A DNA stretch of 64,000 nucleotides from Saposhnikovia divaricata (Eukaryota; Streptophyta; Magnoliopsida; Apiales; Apiaceae): contig JAZHRN010000139.1 of assembly GCA_036435485.1 (NCBI GenBank), positions 3,906,001-3,970,000 on the forward strand. Direction: 5' to 3'. The notes beneath the pieces were generated by a model, which was given only the letters and a program-made list of their open reading frames with translations, searched no databases and was not told the DNA's origin. The position numbers and the translations under genes were made by a program. Positions 10,033 through 23,214 of this stretch are shown here, in pieces; the first letter of the stretch is position 1; each line of letters starts with the position of its first letter.

Positions 10033-11891
10033 GAATTCAATGAAATTTTATTTTGTGCCATTCGGACCTGAATCGGGGCTGAAATGACTGAAACTCGGTT
10101 TTCGGATAATCCTGAAAGGGGTTAGTACACTGGATATTGTTAAAAATCGAGTCGGACCATTTTATGGATATTTTTACATATTTTGTTCCTATGGGTTATT
10201 GGAATTCAACGAAATTTTATTTGGTGCCAGTCGGACCTGAATCTGGGCTGAAATGACTGAAACTCGATTTTCGGATAATCCTCAAAGGGGTTAGTACACG
10301 GGATATTGTTAAAAATCGAGTCGGACCATTTTATGGATATTTTTACATATTTTGTTCCTATGGGTTATTGGAATTCAACGAAATTTTATTTAACGGAGTT
10401 CGGACCGGAATCGGAGCTGATATGATCGAAACTCGGTTTTCGGAAACTTCTCAAAGGGGTTAGTACACGGGATATTGTTAAAAATCAAGTCGGACCATTT
10501 TGTGGATATTTTTACATATTTTGTTTCTATGGGTTATTGGAATTCAACGAAATTTTATTTGGAGCCAGTCGGACCTGAATCTGGGCTGAAATGACTGAAA
10601 CTCGGTTTTCGGATAATCCTCAAAGGGGTTAGTACACGGGATATTGTTAAAAATCGAGTCGGACCATTTTATTGATATTTTTACATATTTTGTTCCTATG
10701 GGTTATTGGAATTCAACACAATTTTATTTAACGGAGTTCGGACCGGAATCGGAGCTGATATGATCGAAACTCGGTTTTCGGAAACTTCTCAAAGGGGTTA
10801 GTACACGGGATATTGTTAAAAATCAAGTCGGACCATTTTGTGGATATTTTTACATATTTTGTTTCTATGGGTTATTGGAATTCAACGAAATTTTATTTGG
10901 AGCCAGTCGGACCTGAATCGGGGCTAAAATGACTGAAACTCGGTTTTCGGATAATCCTCAAAGGGGTTAGTACACGGGATATTGTTAAAAATTGAGTCGG
11001 GCCATTTTATGGATATTTTTACATATTTTGTTCCTATGGGTTATTGGAATTCAACGAAATTTTATTTAACGAAGTTCGGACCGGAATCGGAGCTGATATG
11101 ATCGAAACTCGGTTTTCGGAAACTTCTCAAAGGGATTAGTACACGGGATATTGTTAAAAATCAAGTCGGACAATTTTGTGGATATTTTTACATATTTTGT
11201 TCCTATGGGTTATTGGAATTCAATGAAATTTTATTTTGTGCCATTCGGACCTGAATCGGGGCTGAAATGACTGAAACTCGGTTTTCGGATAATCCTGAAA
11301 GGGGTTAGTACACGGGATATTGTTAAAAATCGAGTCGGACCATTTTATGGATATTTTTACATATTTTGTTCCTATGGGTTATTGGAATTCAACGAAATTT
11401 TATTTGGTGCCAGTCGGACCTGAATCTGGGCTGAAATGACTGAAACTCGATTTTCGGATAATCATCAAAGGGGTTAGTACACGGGATATTGTTAAAAATC
11501 GAGTCGGACCATTTTATGGATATTTTTACATATTTTGTTCCTATGGGTTATTGGAATTCAACGAAATTTTATTTGGTGCCATTCGGACCTGAATCGGGGC
11601 TGAAATGACTGAAACTCGGTTATCGGATAATCCTGAAAGGGGTTAGTACACGGGATATTGTTAAAAATCGAGTCGGACCATTTTATGGATATTTTTTCAT
11701 ATTTTGTTCCTATGGGTTATTGGAATTCAACGAAATTTTATTTGGTGCCAGTCGGACCTGAATCGGGGCTGAAATGACTGAAACTCGGTTTTCGGATAAT
11801 CCTCAAAGGGGTTAGTACACGGGATATTGTTAAAAATCGAGTCGGACCATTTTATGGATATTTTTACATATTTTGTTCCTATGGGTTATTG
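10033..11891. repeat. Mixed run of 11 monomers before the 10-mer block
   Basis: Class order d a h c f c h d a g a. It introduces three markers that dominate downstream: GAATCTGGGCTG with CTCGATTTTCGG (10202, 11385), ATAATCATCAAAGG (11461) and GGTTATCGG (11620). Its last three units (a g a) correspond to the end of the following 10-mers but include a TTTTTTCATA unit that the first 10-mer copy lacks. Confidence 0.82.
11554..11722. repeat. Reference A-family monomer, class g with TTATCGG
   Basis: A-type unit starting GAATTCAACGAA with GGTGCCATTCGG, combining the start of class a with the middle of class b. It carries the diagnostic CTCGGTTATCGG in place of CTCGGTTTTCGG. The TTATCGG variant is absent from the first 11 kb, common from 11.5 to 58 kb, and absent from the last 6 kb, so it marks a regional lineage. 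Confidence 0.92.
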
Positions 11892-13581
11892 GAATTCAAC
11901 GCAATTTTATTTAACGAAGTTCGGACCGAAATCGGAGCTGATATGATCGAAACTCGGTTTTCGGAAACTTCTCAACGGGATTAGTACACGGGATATTGTT
12001 AAAAATCGAGTCGGACCATTTTATGGATATTTTTACATATTTTGTTCCTATGGGGTATTGGAATTCAACGAAATTTTATTTGGTGCCAGTCGGACCTGAA
12101 TCGGGGCTGAAATGACTGAAACTCGGTTTTCGGATAATCCTCAACGGAGTTAGTACACGGGATATTGTTAAAAATCGAGTCGGACCATTTTATGGATATT
12201 TTTACATATTTTGTTCCAATGGGTTATTGGAATTCAATGAAATTTCATTTGGTGCCATTCGGACCTGAATCGGGGCTAAAATGACTGAAACTCGGTTTTC
12301 GGATAATCCTCAAAGGGGTTAGTACACGGGATATTGTTAAAAATCGAGTCGGACCATTTTATTGATATTTTTACATATTTTGTTCCTATGGGTTATTGGA
12401 ATTCAACACAATTTTATTTAACGGAGTTCGGACCGGAATCGGAGCTGATATGATCGAAACTCGGTTTTCGGAAACTTCTCAAAGGGGTTAGTACACGGGA
12501 TATTGTTAAAAATCAAGTCGGACCATTTTGTGGATATTTTTACATATTTTGTTTCTATGGGTTATTGGAATTCAACGAAATTTTATTTGGAGCCAGTCGG
12601 ACCTGAATCGGGGCTAAAATGACTGAAACTCGGTTTTCGGATAATCCTCAAAGGGGTTAGTACACGGGATATTGTTAAAAATTGAGTCGGACCATTTTAT
12701 GGATATTTTTACATATTTTATTCCTATGGGTTATTGGAATTCAACGCAATTTTATTTAACGAAGTTCGGACCGGAATCGGAGCTGATATGATCGAAACTC
12801 GGTTTTCGGAAACTTCTCAAAGGGATTAGTACACGGGATATTGTTAAAAATCAAGTCGGACAATTTTGTGGATATTTTTACATATTTTGTTCCTATGGGT
12901 TATTGGAATTCAATGAAATTTTATTTTGTGCCATTCGGACCTGAATCGGGGCTGAAATGACTGAAACTCGGTTTTCGGATAATCCTGAAAGGGGTTAGTA
13001 CACGGGATATTGTTAAAAATCGAGTCGGACCATTTTATGGATATTTTTACATATTTTGTTCCTATGGGTTATTGGAATTCAACGAAATTTTATTTGGTGC
13101 CAGTCGGACCTGAATCTGGGCTGAAATGACTGAAACTCGATTTTCGGATAATCCTCAAAGGGGTTAGTACACGGGATATTGTTAAAAATCGAGTCGGACC
13201 ATTTTATGGATATTTTTACATATTTTGTTCCTATGGGTTATTGGAATTCAACGAAATTTTATTTGGTGCCAGTCGGACCTGAATCTGGGCTGAAATGACT
13301 GAAACTCGATTTTCGGATAATCATCAAAGGGGTTAGTACACGGGATATTGTTAAAAATCGAGTCGGACCATTTTATGGATATTTTTACATATTTTGTTCC
13401 TATGGGTAATTGGAATTCAACGAAATTTTATTTGGTGCCATTCGGACCTGAATCGGGGCTGAAATGACTGAAACTCGGTTATCGGATAATCCTGAAAGGG
13501 GTTAGTACACGGGATATTGTTAAAAATCGAGTCGGACCATTTTATGGATATTTTTACATATTTTGTTCCTATGGGTTATTG
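11892..13581. repeat. 10-mer HOR, 12-15 kb block copy 1
   Basis: Class order e a b' f c e d a a g. Private markers repeat exactly 1,690 bp later: CCTATGGGGTATTGG at 12046, AATTTCATTTGGTGCC at 12241 and CAACGGAGTTAG. Against the preceding run the ATAATCATCAAAGG marker is spaced 1,859 bp (eleven monomers), because this copy lost a single TTTTTTCATA unit. Confidence 0.92.
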
Positions 13582-15271
13582 GAATTCAACGCAATTTTAT
13601 TTAACGAAGTTCGGACCGAAATCGGAGCTGATATGATCGAAACTCGGTTTTCGGAAACTTCTCAACGGGATTAGTACACGGGATATTGTTAAAAATCGAG
13701 TCGGACCATTTTATGGATATTTTTACATATTTTGTTCCTATGGGGTATTGGAATTCAACGAAATTTTATTTGGTGCCAGTCGGACCTGAATCGGGGCTGA
13801 AATGACTGAAACTCGGTTTTCGGATAATCCTCAACGGAGTTAGTACACGGGATATTGTTAAAAATCGAGTCGGACCATTTTATGGATATTTTTACATATT
13901 TTGTTCCAATGGGTTATTGGAATTCAATGAAATTTCATTTGGTGCCATTCGGACCTGAATCGGGGCTAAAATGACTGAAACTCGGTTTTCGGATAATCCT
14001 CAAAGGGGTTAGTACACGGGATATTGTTAAAAATCGAGTCGGACCATTTTATTGATATTTTTACATATTTTGTTCCTATGGGTTATTGGAATTCAACACA
14101 ATTTTATTTAACGGAGTTCGGACCGGAATCGGAGCTGATATGATCGAAACTCGGTTTTCGGAAACTTCTCAAAGGGGTTAGTACACGGGATATTGTTAAA
14201 AATCAAGTCGGACCATTTTGTGGATATTTTTACATATTTTGTTTCTATGGGTTATTGGAATTCAACGAAATTTTATTTGGAGCCAGTCGGACCTGAATCG
14301 GGGCTGAAATGACTGAAACTCGGTTTTCGGATAATCCTCAAAGGGGTTAGTACACGGGATATTGTTAAAAATTGAGTCGGACCATTTTATGGATATTTTT
14401 ACATATTTTATTCCTATGGGTTATTGGAATTCAACGCAATTTTATTTAACGAAGTTCGGACCGGAATCGGAGCTGATATGATCGAAACTCGGTTTTCGGA
14501 AACTTCTCAAAGGGATTAGTACACGGGATATTGTTAAAAATCAAGTCGGACAATTTTGTGGATATTTTTACATATTTTGTTCCTATGGGTTATTGGAATT
14601 CAATGAAATTTTATTTTGTGCCATTCGGACCTGAATCGGGGCTGAAATGACTGAAACTCGGTTTTCGGATAATCCTGAAAGGGGTTAGTACACGGGATAT
14701 TGTTAAAAATCGAGTCGGACCATTTTATGGATATTTTTACATATTTTGTTCCTATGGGTTATTGGAATTCAACGAAATTTTATTTGGTGCCAGTCGGACC
14801 TGAATCTGGGCTGAAATGACTGAAACTCGATTTTCGGATAATCCTCAAAGGGGTTAGTACACGGGATATTGTTAAAAATCGAGTCGGACCATTTTATGGA
14901 TATTTTTACATATTTTGTTCCTATGGGTTATTGGAATTCAACGAAATTTTATTTGGTGCCAGTCGGACCTGAATCTGGGCTGAAATGACTGAAACTCGAT
15001 TTTCGGATAATCATCAAAGGGGTTAGTACACGGGATATTGTTAAAAATCGAGTCGGACCATTTTATGGATATTTTTACATATTTTGTTCCTATGGGTTAT
15101 TGGAATTCAACGAAATTTTATTTGGTGCCATTCGGACCTGAATCGGGGCTGAAATGACTGAAACTCGGTTATCGGATAATCCTGAAAGGGGTTAGTACAC
15201 GGGATATTGTTAAAAATCGAGTCGGACCATTTTATGGATATTTTTTCATATTTTGTTCCTATGGGTTATTG
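13582..15271. repeat. 10-mer HOR, 12-15 kb block copy 2
   Basis: Same ten classes as the previous copy, with only isolated substitutions noticed (GGGTAATTGG against GGGTTATTGG, GGGCTGAAATG against GGGCTAAAATG in the c unit). It is followed at 15272 by one TTTTTTCATA class a unit, which restores the eleven-monomer order. Confidence 0.92.
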
Positions 15272-15440
15272 GAATTCAACGAAATTTTATTTGGTGCCAG
15301 TCGGACCTGAATCGGGGCTGAAATGACTGAAACTCGGTTTTCGGATAATCCTCAAAGGGGTTAGTACACGGGATATTGTTAAAAATCGAGTCGGACCATT
15401 TTATGGATATTTTTACATATTTTGTTCCTATGGGTTATTG

Positions 15441-17806
15441 GAATTCAACGAAATTTTATTTGGTGCCAGTCGGACCTGAATCGGGGCTGAAATGACTGAA
15501 ACTCGGTTTTCGGATAATCCTCAACGGGGTTAGTACACGGGATATTGTTAAAAATCGAGTCGGACCATTTTATGGTTATTTTTACATATTTTGTTCCTAT
15601 GGGTTTTTGGAATTCAACGAAATTTTATTTGGTGCCATTCGGACCTGAATCGGGGCTGATATGATCGAAACTCGGTTTTCGGATAATCCTGAAAGGGGTT
15701 AGTACACGGGATATTGTTAAAAATTGAGTCGGACTATTTTATGGATATTTTTACATATTTTGTTCCTATGGGTTATTGGAATTCAACGAAATTTTATTTG
15801 GAGCCAGTCGGACCTGAATCGGGGCTGAAATGACTGAAACTCGGTTTTCGGATAATCCTCAAAGGGGTTAGTACACGGGATATTGTGAAAAATTGAGTCG
15901 GACCATTTTATGGATATTTTTACATATTTTGTTCCTATGGGTTATTGGAATTCAACGCAATTTTATTTAACGAAGTTCGGACCGGAATCGAAGCTGATAT
16001 GATCGAAACTCGGTTTTCGGAAACTTCTCAAAGGGATTAGTACACGGGATATTGTTAAAAATCAAGTCGGACAATTTTGTGGATATTTTTACATATTTTG
16101 TTCCTATGGGTTATTGGAATTCAATGAAATTTTATTTTGTGCCATTCGGACCTGAATCGGGGCTGAAATGACTGAAACTCGGTTTTCGGATAATCCTGAA
16201 AGGGGTTAGTACACGGGATATTGTTAAAAATTGAGTCGGACCATTTTATGGATATTTTTACATATTTTGTTCCTATGGGTTATTGGAATTCAACGAAATT
16301 TTATTTGGTGCCAGTCGGACCTGAATCGGGGCTGAAATGACTGAAACTCGGTTTTCGGATAATCCTCAAAGGGGTTAGTACACAGGATATTGTTAAAAAT
16401 CGAGTCGGACCATTTTATGGATATTTTTACATATTTTGTTCCTATGGGTTATTGGAATTCAATGAAATTTTATTTGGTGCCATTCGGACCTGAATCGGGG
16501 CTGAAATGACTGAAACTCGGTTTTCGGATAATCCTGAAAGGAGTTAGTACACGGGATATTGTTAAAAATTGAGTCGGACCATTTTATGGATATTTTTACA
16601 TATTTTGTTCCTATGGGTTATTGGAATTCAATGCAATTTTATTTAACGAAGTACGGACCAGAATCGGAGCTGATATGATCGAAACTCGGTTTTCGGAAAC
16701 TTCTCAAAGGGATTAGTTCACGGGATATTGTTATAAATCAAGTCGGACAATTTTGTGGATATTTTTACATATTTTGTTCCTATGGGTTATTGGAATTCAA
16801 TGAAATTTTATTTGGTGCCATTCGGACCTGAATCGGGGCTGAAATGACTGAAACTCGGTTTTCGGATAATCCTCAAAGGGGTTAGTACACGGGATATTGT
16901 TAAAAATCGAGTCGGACCATTTTATGGATATTTTTACATATTTTGTTCCAATGGGTTATTGGAATTCAATGAAATTTCATATGGTGCCATTCGGACCTGA
17001 ATCGGGGCTAAAATAACTGAAACTCGGTTTTCGGATAATCCTCAAAGGGGTTAGTACACGGGATATTGTTAAAAATCGAGTCGGACCATTTTATTGATAT
17101 TTTTACATATTTTGTTCCTATGGGTTATTGGAATTCAACGAAATTTTATTTGGTGCCAGTCGGACCTGAATCGGGGCTGAAATGACTGAAACTCGGTTTT
17201 CGGATAATCCTCAAAGGGGTTAGTACACAGGATATTGTTAAAAATCGAGTCGGACCATTTTATGGATATTTTTACATATTTTGTTCCTATGGGTTATTGG
17301 AATTCAACGAAATTTTATTTGGTGCCAGTCGGACCTGAATCGGGGCTGAAATGACTGAAACTCGGTTTTCGGATAATCCTCAACGGGGTTAGTACACGGG
17401 ATATTGTTAAAAATCGAGTCGGACCATTTTATGGTTATTTTTACATATTTTGTTCCTATGGGTTTTTGGAATTCAACGAAATTTTATTTGGTGCCATTCG
17501 GACCTGAATCGGGGCTGATATGATCGAAACTCGGTTTTCGGATAATCCTGAAAGGGGTTAGTACACGGGATATTGTTAAAAATCGAGTCGGACCATTTTA
17601 TGGATATTTTTACATATTTTGTTCCTATGGGTTATTGGAATTCAACGCAATTTTATTTAACGAAGTTCGGACCGAAATCGGAGCTGATATGATCGAAACT
17701 CGGTTTTCGGAAACTTCTCAAAGGGATTAGTACACGGGATATTGTTAAAAATCGAGTCGGACCATTTTATGGATATTTTTACATATTTTGTTCCTATGGG
17801 TTATTG
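15441..17806. repeat. 14-mer HOR copy 1
   Basis: Class order a g c e d a b e b b' a a g e. Markers recur 2,366 bp (fourteen monomers) downstream: ATGGTTATTTTT (15572), GTCGGACTATTTT (15728), ATTGTGAAAAATTG (15882), GAAGTACGGACCAG (16648) and TTTCATATGGTGCC (16975). The g unit near 15657 is a chimera with a B-type GATATGATCG core inside an A unit. A second g unit of the same kind sits at 17469. Confidence 0.9.
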
Positions 17807-19665
17807 GAATTCAACGAAATTTTATTTGGTGCCAGTCGGACCTGAATCGGGGCTGAAATGACTGAAACTCGGTTTTCGGATAATCCTCAACGGGGTTAGT
17901 ACACGGGATATTGTTAAAAATCGAGTCGGACCATTTTATGGTTATTTTTACATATTTTGTTCCTATGGGTTTTTGGAATTCAACGAAATTTTATTTGGTG
18001 CCATTCGGACCTGAATCGGGGCTGATATGATCGAAACTCAGTTTTCGGATAATCCTGAAAGGGGTTAGTACACGGGATATTGTTAAAAATTGAGTCGGAC
18101 TATTTTATGGATATTTTTACATATTTTGTTCGTATGGGTTATTGGAATTCAACGAAATTTTATTTGGAGCCAGTCGGACCTGAATCGGGGCTGAAATGAC
18201 TGAAACTCGGTTTTCGGATAATCCTCAAAGGGGTTAGTACACGGGATATTGTGAAAAATTGAGTCGGACCATTTTATGGATATTTTTACATATTTTGTTC
18301 CTATGGGTTATTGGAATTCAACGCAATTTTATTTAACGAAGTTCGGACCGGAATCGGAGCTGATATGATCGAAACTCGGTTTTCGGAAACTTATCAAAGG
18401 GATTAGTACACGGGATATTGTTAAAAATCAAGTCGGACAATTTTGTGGATATTTTTACATATTTTGTTCCTATGGGTTATTGGAATTCAATGAAATTTTA
18501 TTTTGTGCCATTCGGACCTGAATCGGGGCTGAAATGACTGAAACTCGGTTTTCGGATAATCCTGAAAGGGGTTAGTACACGGGATATTGTTAAAAATTGA
18601 GTCGGACCATTTTATGGATATTTTTACATATTTTGTTCCTATGGGTTATTGGAATTCAACGAAATTTTATTTGGTGCCAGTCGGACCTGAATCGGGGCTG
18701 AAATGACTGAAACTCGGTTTTCGGATAATCCTCAAAGGGGTTAGTACACAGGATATTGTTAAAAATCGAGTCGGACCATTTTATGGATATTTTTACATAT
18801 TTTGTTCCTATGGGTTATTGGAATTCAATGAAATTTTATTTGGTGCCATTCGGACCTGAATCGGGGCTGAAATGACTGAAACTCGGTTTTCGGATAATCC
18901 TGAAAGGAGTTAGTACACGGGATATTGTTAAAAATTGAGTCGGACCATTTTATGGATATTTTTACATATTTTGTTCCTATGGGTTATTGGAATTCAATGC
19001 AATTTTATTTAACGAAGTACGGACCAGAATCGGAGCTGATATGATCGAAACTCGGTTTTCGGAAACTTCTCAAAGGGATTAGTACACGGGATATTGTTAT
19101 AAATCAAGTCGGACAATTTTGTGGATATTTTTACATATTTTGTTCCTATGGGTTATTGGAATTCAATGAAATTTTATTTGGTGCCATTCGGACCTGAATC
19201 GGGGCTGAAATGACTGAAACTCGGTTTTCGGATAATCCTCAAAGGGGTTAGTACACGGGATATTGTTAAAAATCGAGACGGACCATTTTATCGATATTTT
19301 TACATATTTTGTTCCAATGGGTTATTGGAATTCAATGAAATTTCATATGGTGCCATTCGGACCTGAATCGGGGCTAAAATGACTGAAACTCGGTTTTCGG
19401 ATAATCCTCAAAGGGGTTAGTACACGGGATATTGTTAAAAATCGAGTCGGACCATTTTATTTATATTTTTACATATTTTGTTCCTATGGGTTATTGGAAT
19501 TCAACGAAATTTTATTTGGTGCCAGTCGGACCTGAATCGGGGCTGAAATGACTGAAACTCGGTTTTCGGATAATCCTCAAAGGGGTTAGTACACAGGATA
19601 TTGTTAAAAATCGAGTCGGACCATTTTATGGATATTTTTACATATTTTGTTCCTATGGGTTATTG
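17807..19665. repeat. 14-mer HOR copy 2, truncated to 11 monomers
   Basis: Repeats the first eleven classes of the 14-mer (a g c e d a b e b b' a) and then switches to the 8-mer block. At least eight substitutions separate it from copy 1 (for example GTTCGTATGG, CTTATCAAAGG, GAGACGGACC), so it is older than the 25-mer duplication downstream. Its interior also matches 22.4-23.5 kb at a 4,225-bp offset. Confidence 0.88.
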
Positions 19666-21017
19666 GAATTCAACGAAATTTTATTTGGTGCCATTCGGAC
19701 CTGAATCGGGGCTGAAATGACTGAAACTCGGTTTTCGGATAATCCTCAAAGGGGTTAGTACACGGGATATTGTTAAAAATTGAGTCGGACCATTTTATGG
19801 ATATTTTTACATATTTTATTCCTATGGGTTATTGGAATTCAACGCAATTTTATTTAACGAAGTTCGGACCGGAATCGGAGCTGATATGATCGGAACTCGG
19901 TTTTCGGAAACTTCTCAAAGGGATTAGTACACGGGATATTGTTAAAAATCAAGTCGGACAATTTTGTCGATATTTTTACATATTTTGTTCCTATGGGTTA
20001 TTGGAATTCAATGAAATTTTATTTTGTGCCATTCGGACCTGAATCGGGGCTGAAATGACTGAAACTCGGTTTTCGGATAATCCTGAAAGGGGTTAGTACA
20101 CGGGATATTGTTAAAAATCGAGTCGGACCATTTTATGGATATTTTTACATATTTTGTTCCTATGGGTTATTGGAATTCAACGAAATTTTATTTGGTGCCA
20201 GTCGGACCTGAATCTGGGCTGAAATGACTGAAACTCGATTTTCGGATAATCCTCAAAGGGGTTAGTACACGGGATATTGTTAAAAATCGAGTCGGACCAT
20301 TTTATGGATATTTTTACATATTTTGTTCCTATGGGTTATTGGAATTCAACGAAATTTTATTTGGTGCCATTCGGACCTGAATCGGGGCTGAAATGACTGA
20401 AACTCGGTTATCGGATAATCCTGAAAGGGGTTAGTACACGGGATATTGTTAAAAATCGAGTCGAACCATTTTATGGATATTTTTTCATATTTTGTTCCTA
20501 TGGGTTATTGGAATTCAACGAAATTTTATTTGGTGCCAGTCGGACCTGAATCGGGGCTGAAATGACTGAAACTCGGTTTTCGGATAATCCTCAAAGGGGT
20601 TAGTACACGGGATATTGTTAAAAATCGAGTCGGACCATTTTATGGATATTTTTACATATTTTGTTCCAATGGGTTATTGGAATTCAATGAAATTTCATAT
20701 GGTGCCATTCGGACCTGAATCGGGGCTAAAATGACTGAAACTCGGTTTTCGGATAATCCTCAAAGGGGTTAGTACACGGGATATTGTTAAAAATCGAGTC
20801 GGACCATTTTATTGATATTTTTACATATTTTGTTCCTATGGGTTATTGGAATTCAACAAAATTTTATTTGGTGCCAGTCGGACCTGAATCGGGGCTGAAA
20901 TGACTGAAACTCGGTTTTCGGATAATCCTCAAAGGGGTTAGTACACAGGATATTGTTAAAAATCGAGTCGGACCATTTTATGGATATTTTTACATATTTT
21001 ATTCCTATGGGTTATTG
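19666..21017. repeat. 8-mer HOR, 19.7-22 kb copy 1
   Basis: Class order g e d a g a b' a. The markers TATGATCGGAACTCGG (19885) and AGTCGAACCATTTT (20459) recur exactly 1,352 bp (eight monomers) later. Confidence 0.9.
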
Positions 21018-22031
21018 GAATTCAACGAAATTTTATTTGGTGCCATTCGGACCTGAATCGGGGCTGAAATGACTGAAACTCGGTTTTCGGATAATCCTCA
21101 AAGGTGTTAGTACACGGGATATTGTTAAAAATTGAGTCGGACCATTTTATGGATATTTTTACATATTTTATTCCTATGGGTTATTGGAATTCAACGCAAT
21201 TTTATTTAACGAAGTTCGGACCGGAATCGGAGCTGATATGATCGGAACTCGGTTTTCGGAAACTTCTCAAAGGGATTAGTACACGGGATATTGTTAAAAA
21301 TCAAGTCGGACAATTTTGTGGATATTTTTACATATTTTGTTCCTATGGGTTATTGGAATTCAATGAAATTTTATTTTGTGCCATTCGGACCTGAATCGGG
21401 GCTGAAATGACTGAAACTCGGTTTTCGGATAATCCTGAAAGGGGTTAGTACACGGGATATTGTTAAAAATCGAGTCGGACCATTTTATGGATATTTTTAC
21501 ATATTTTGTTCCTATGGGTTATTGGAATTCAACGAAATTTTATTTGGTGCCAGTCGGACCTGAATCTGGGCTGAAATGACTGAAACTCGATTTTCGGATA
21601 ATCCTCAAAGGGGTTAGTACACGGGATATTGTTAAAAATCGAGTCGGACCATTTTATGGATATTTTTACATATTTTGTTCCTATGGGTTATTGGAATTCA
21701 ACGAAATTTTATTTGGTGCCATTCGGACCTGAATCGGGGCTGAAATGACTGAAACTCGGTTATCGGATAATCCTGAAAGGGGTTAGTACACGGGATATTG
21801 TTAAAAATCGAGTCGAACCATTTTATGGATATTTTTTCATATTTTGTTCCTATGGGTTATTGGAATTCAACGAAATTTTATTTGGTGCCAGTCGGACCTG
21901 AATCGGGGCTGAAATGACTGAAACTCGGTTTTCGGATAATCCTCAAAGGGGTTAGTACACGGGATATTGTTAAAAATCGAGTCGGACCATTTTATGGATA
22001 TTTTTACATATTTTGTTCCTATGGGTTATTG
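21018..22031. repeat. 6-mer derivative of the 8-mer HOR
   Basis: The order g e d a g a is the first six units of the preceding 8-mer. The b' a pair is missing, so the next GATCGGAACTCGG marker follows after only 1,014 bp. This is a clear two-monomer loss between adjacent copies. Confidence 0.9.
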
Positions 22032-23214
22032 GAATTCAACGAAATTTTATTTGGTGCCATTCGGACCTGAATCGGGGCTGAAATGACTGAAACTCGGTTA
22101 TCGGATAATCCTGAAAGGGGTTAGTACACGGGATATTGTTAAAAATTGAGTCGGACCATTTTATGGATATTTTTACATATTTTATTCCTATGGGTTATTG
22201 GAATTCAACGCAATTTTATTTAACGAAGTTCGGACCGGAATCGGAGCTGATATGATCGGAACTCGGTTTTCGGAAACTTCTCAAAGGGATTAGTACACGG
22301 GATATTGTTAAAAATCAAGTCGGACAATTTTGTGGATATTTTTACATATTTTGTTCCTATGGGTTATTGGAATTCAATGAAATTTTATTTTGTGCCATTC
22401 GGACCTGAATCGGGGCTGAAATGACTGAAACTCGGTTTTCGGATAATCCTGAAAGGGGTTAGTACACGGGATATTGTGAAAAATTGAGTCGGACCATTTT
22501 ATGGATATTTTTACATATTTTGTTCCTATGGGTTATTGGAATTCAACGCAATTTTATATAACGAAGTTCGGACCGGAATCGGAGCTGATATGATCGAAAC
22601 TCGGTTTTCGGAAACTTCTCAAAGGGATTAGTACACGGGATATTGTTAAAAATCAAGTCGGACAATTTTGTGGATATTTTTACATATTTTGTTCCTATGG
22701 GTTATTGGAATTCAATGAAATTTTATTTTGTGCCATTCGGACCTGAATCGGGGCTGAAATGACTGAAACTCGGTTTTCGGATAATCCTGAAAGGGGTTAG
22801 TACACGGGATATTGTTAAAAATCGAGTCGGACCATTTTATGGATATTTTTACATATTTTGTTCCTATGGGTTATTGGAATTCAACGAAATTTTATTTGGT
22901 GCCAGTCGGACCTGAATCGGGGCTGAAATGACTGAAACTCGGTTTTCGGATAATCCTCAAAGGGGTTAGTACACAGGATATTGTTAAAAATCGAGTCGGA
23001 CCATTTTATGGATATTTTTACATATTTTGTTCCTATGGGTTATTGGAATTCAATGAAATTTTATTTGGTGCCATTCGGACCTGAATCGGGGCTGAAATGA
23101 CTGAAACTCGGTTTTCGGATAATCCTGAAAGGAGTTAGTACACGGGATATTGTTAAAAATTGAGTCGGACCATTTTATGGATATTTTTACATATTTTGTT
23201 CCTATGGGTTATTG
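22032..23214. repeat. Seven-monomer seam (g e d e d a b)
   Basis: Begins as a third copy of the 8-mer family (g e d with GATCGGAACTCGG) and then changes at about 22470 to sequence matching the 14-mer block 4,225 bp upstream, marked by ATTGTGAAAAATTG. The e unit at 22539 has the private TTTTATATAACGAAG. Confidence 0.85.
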
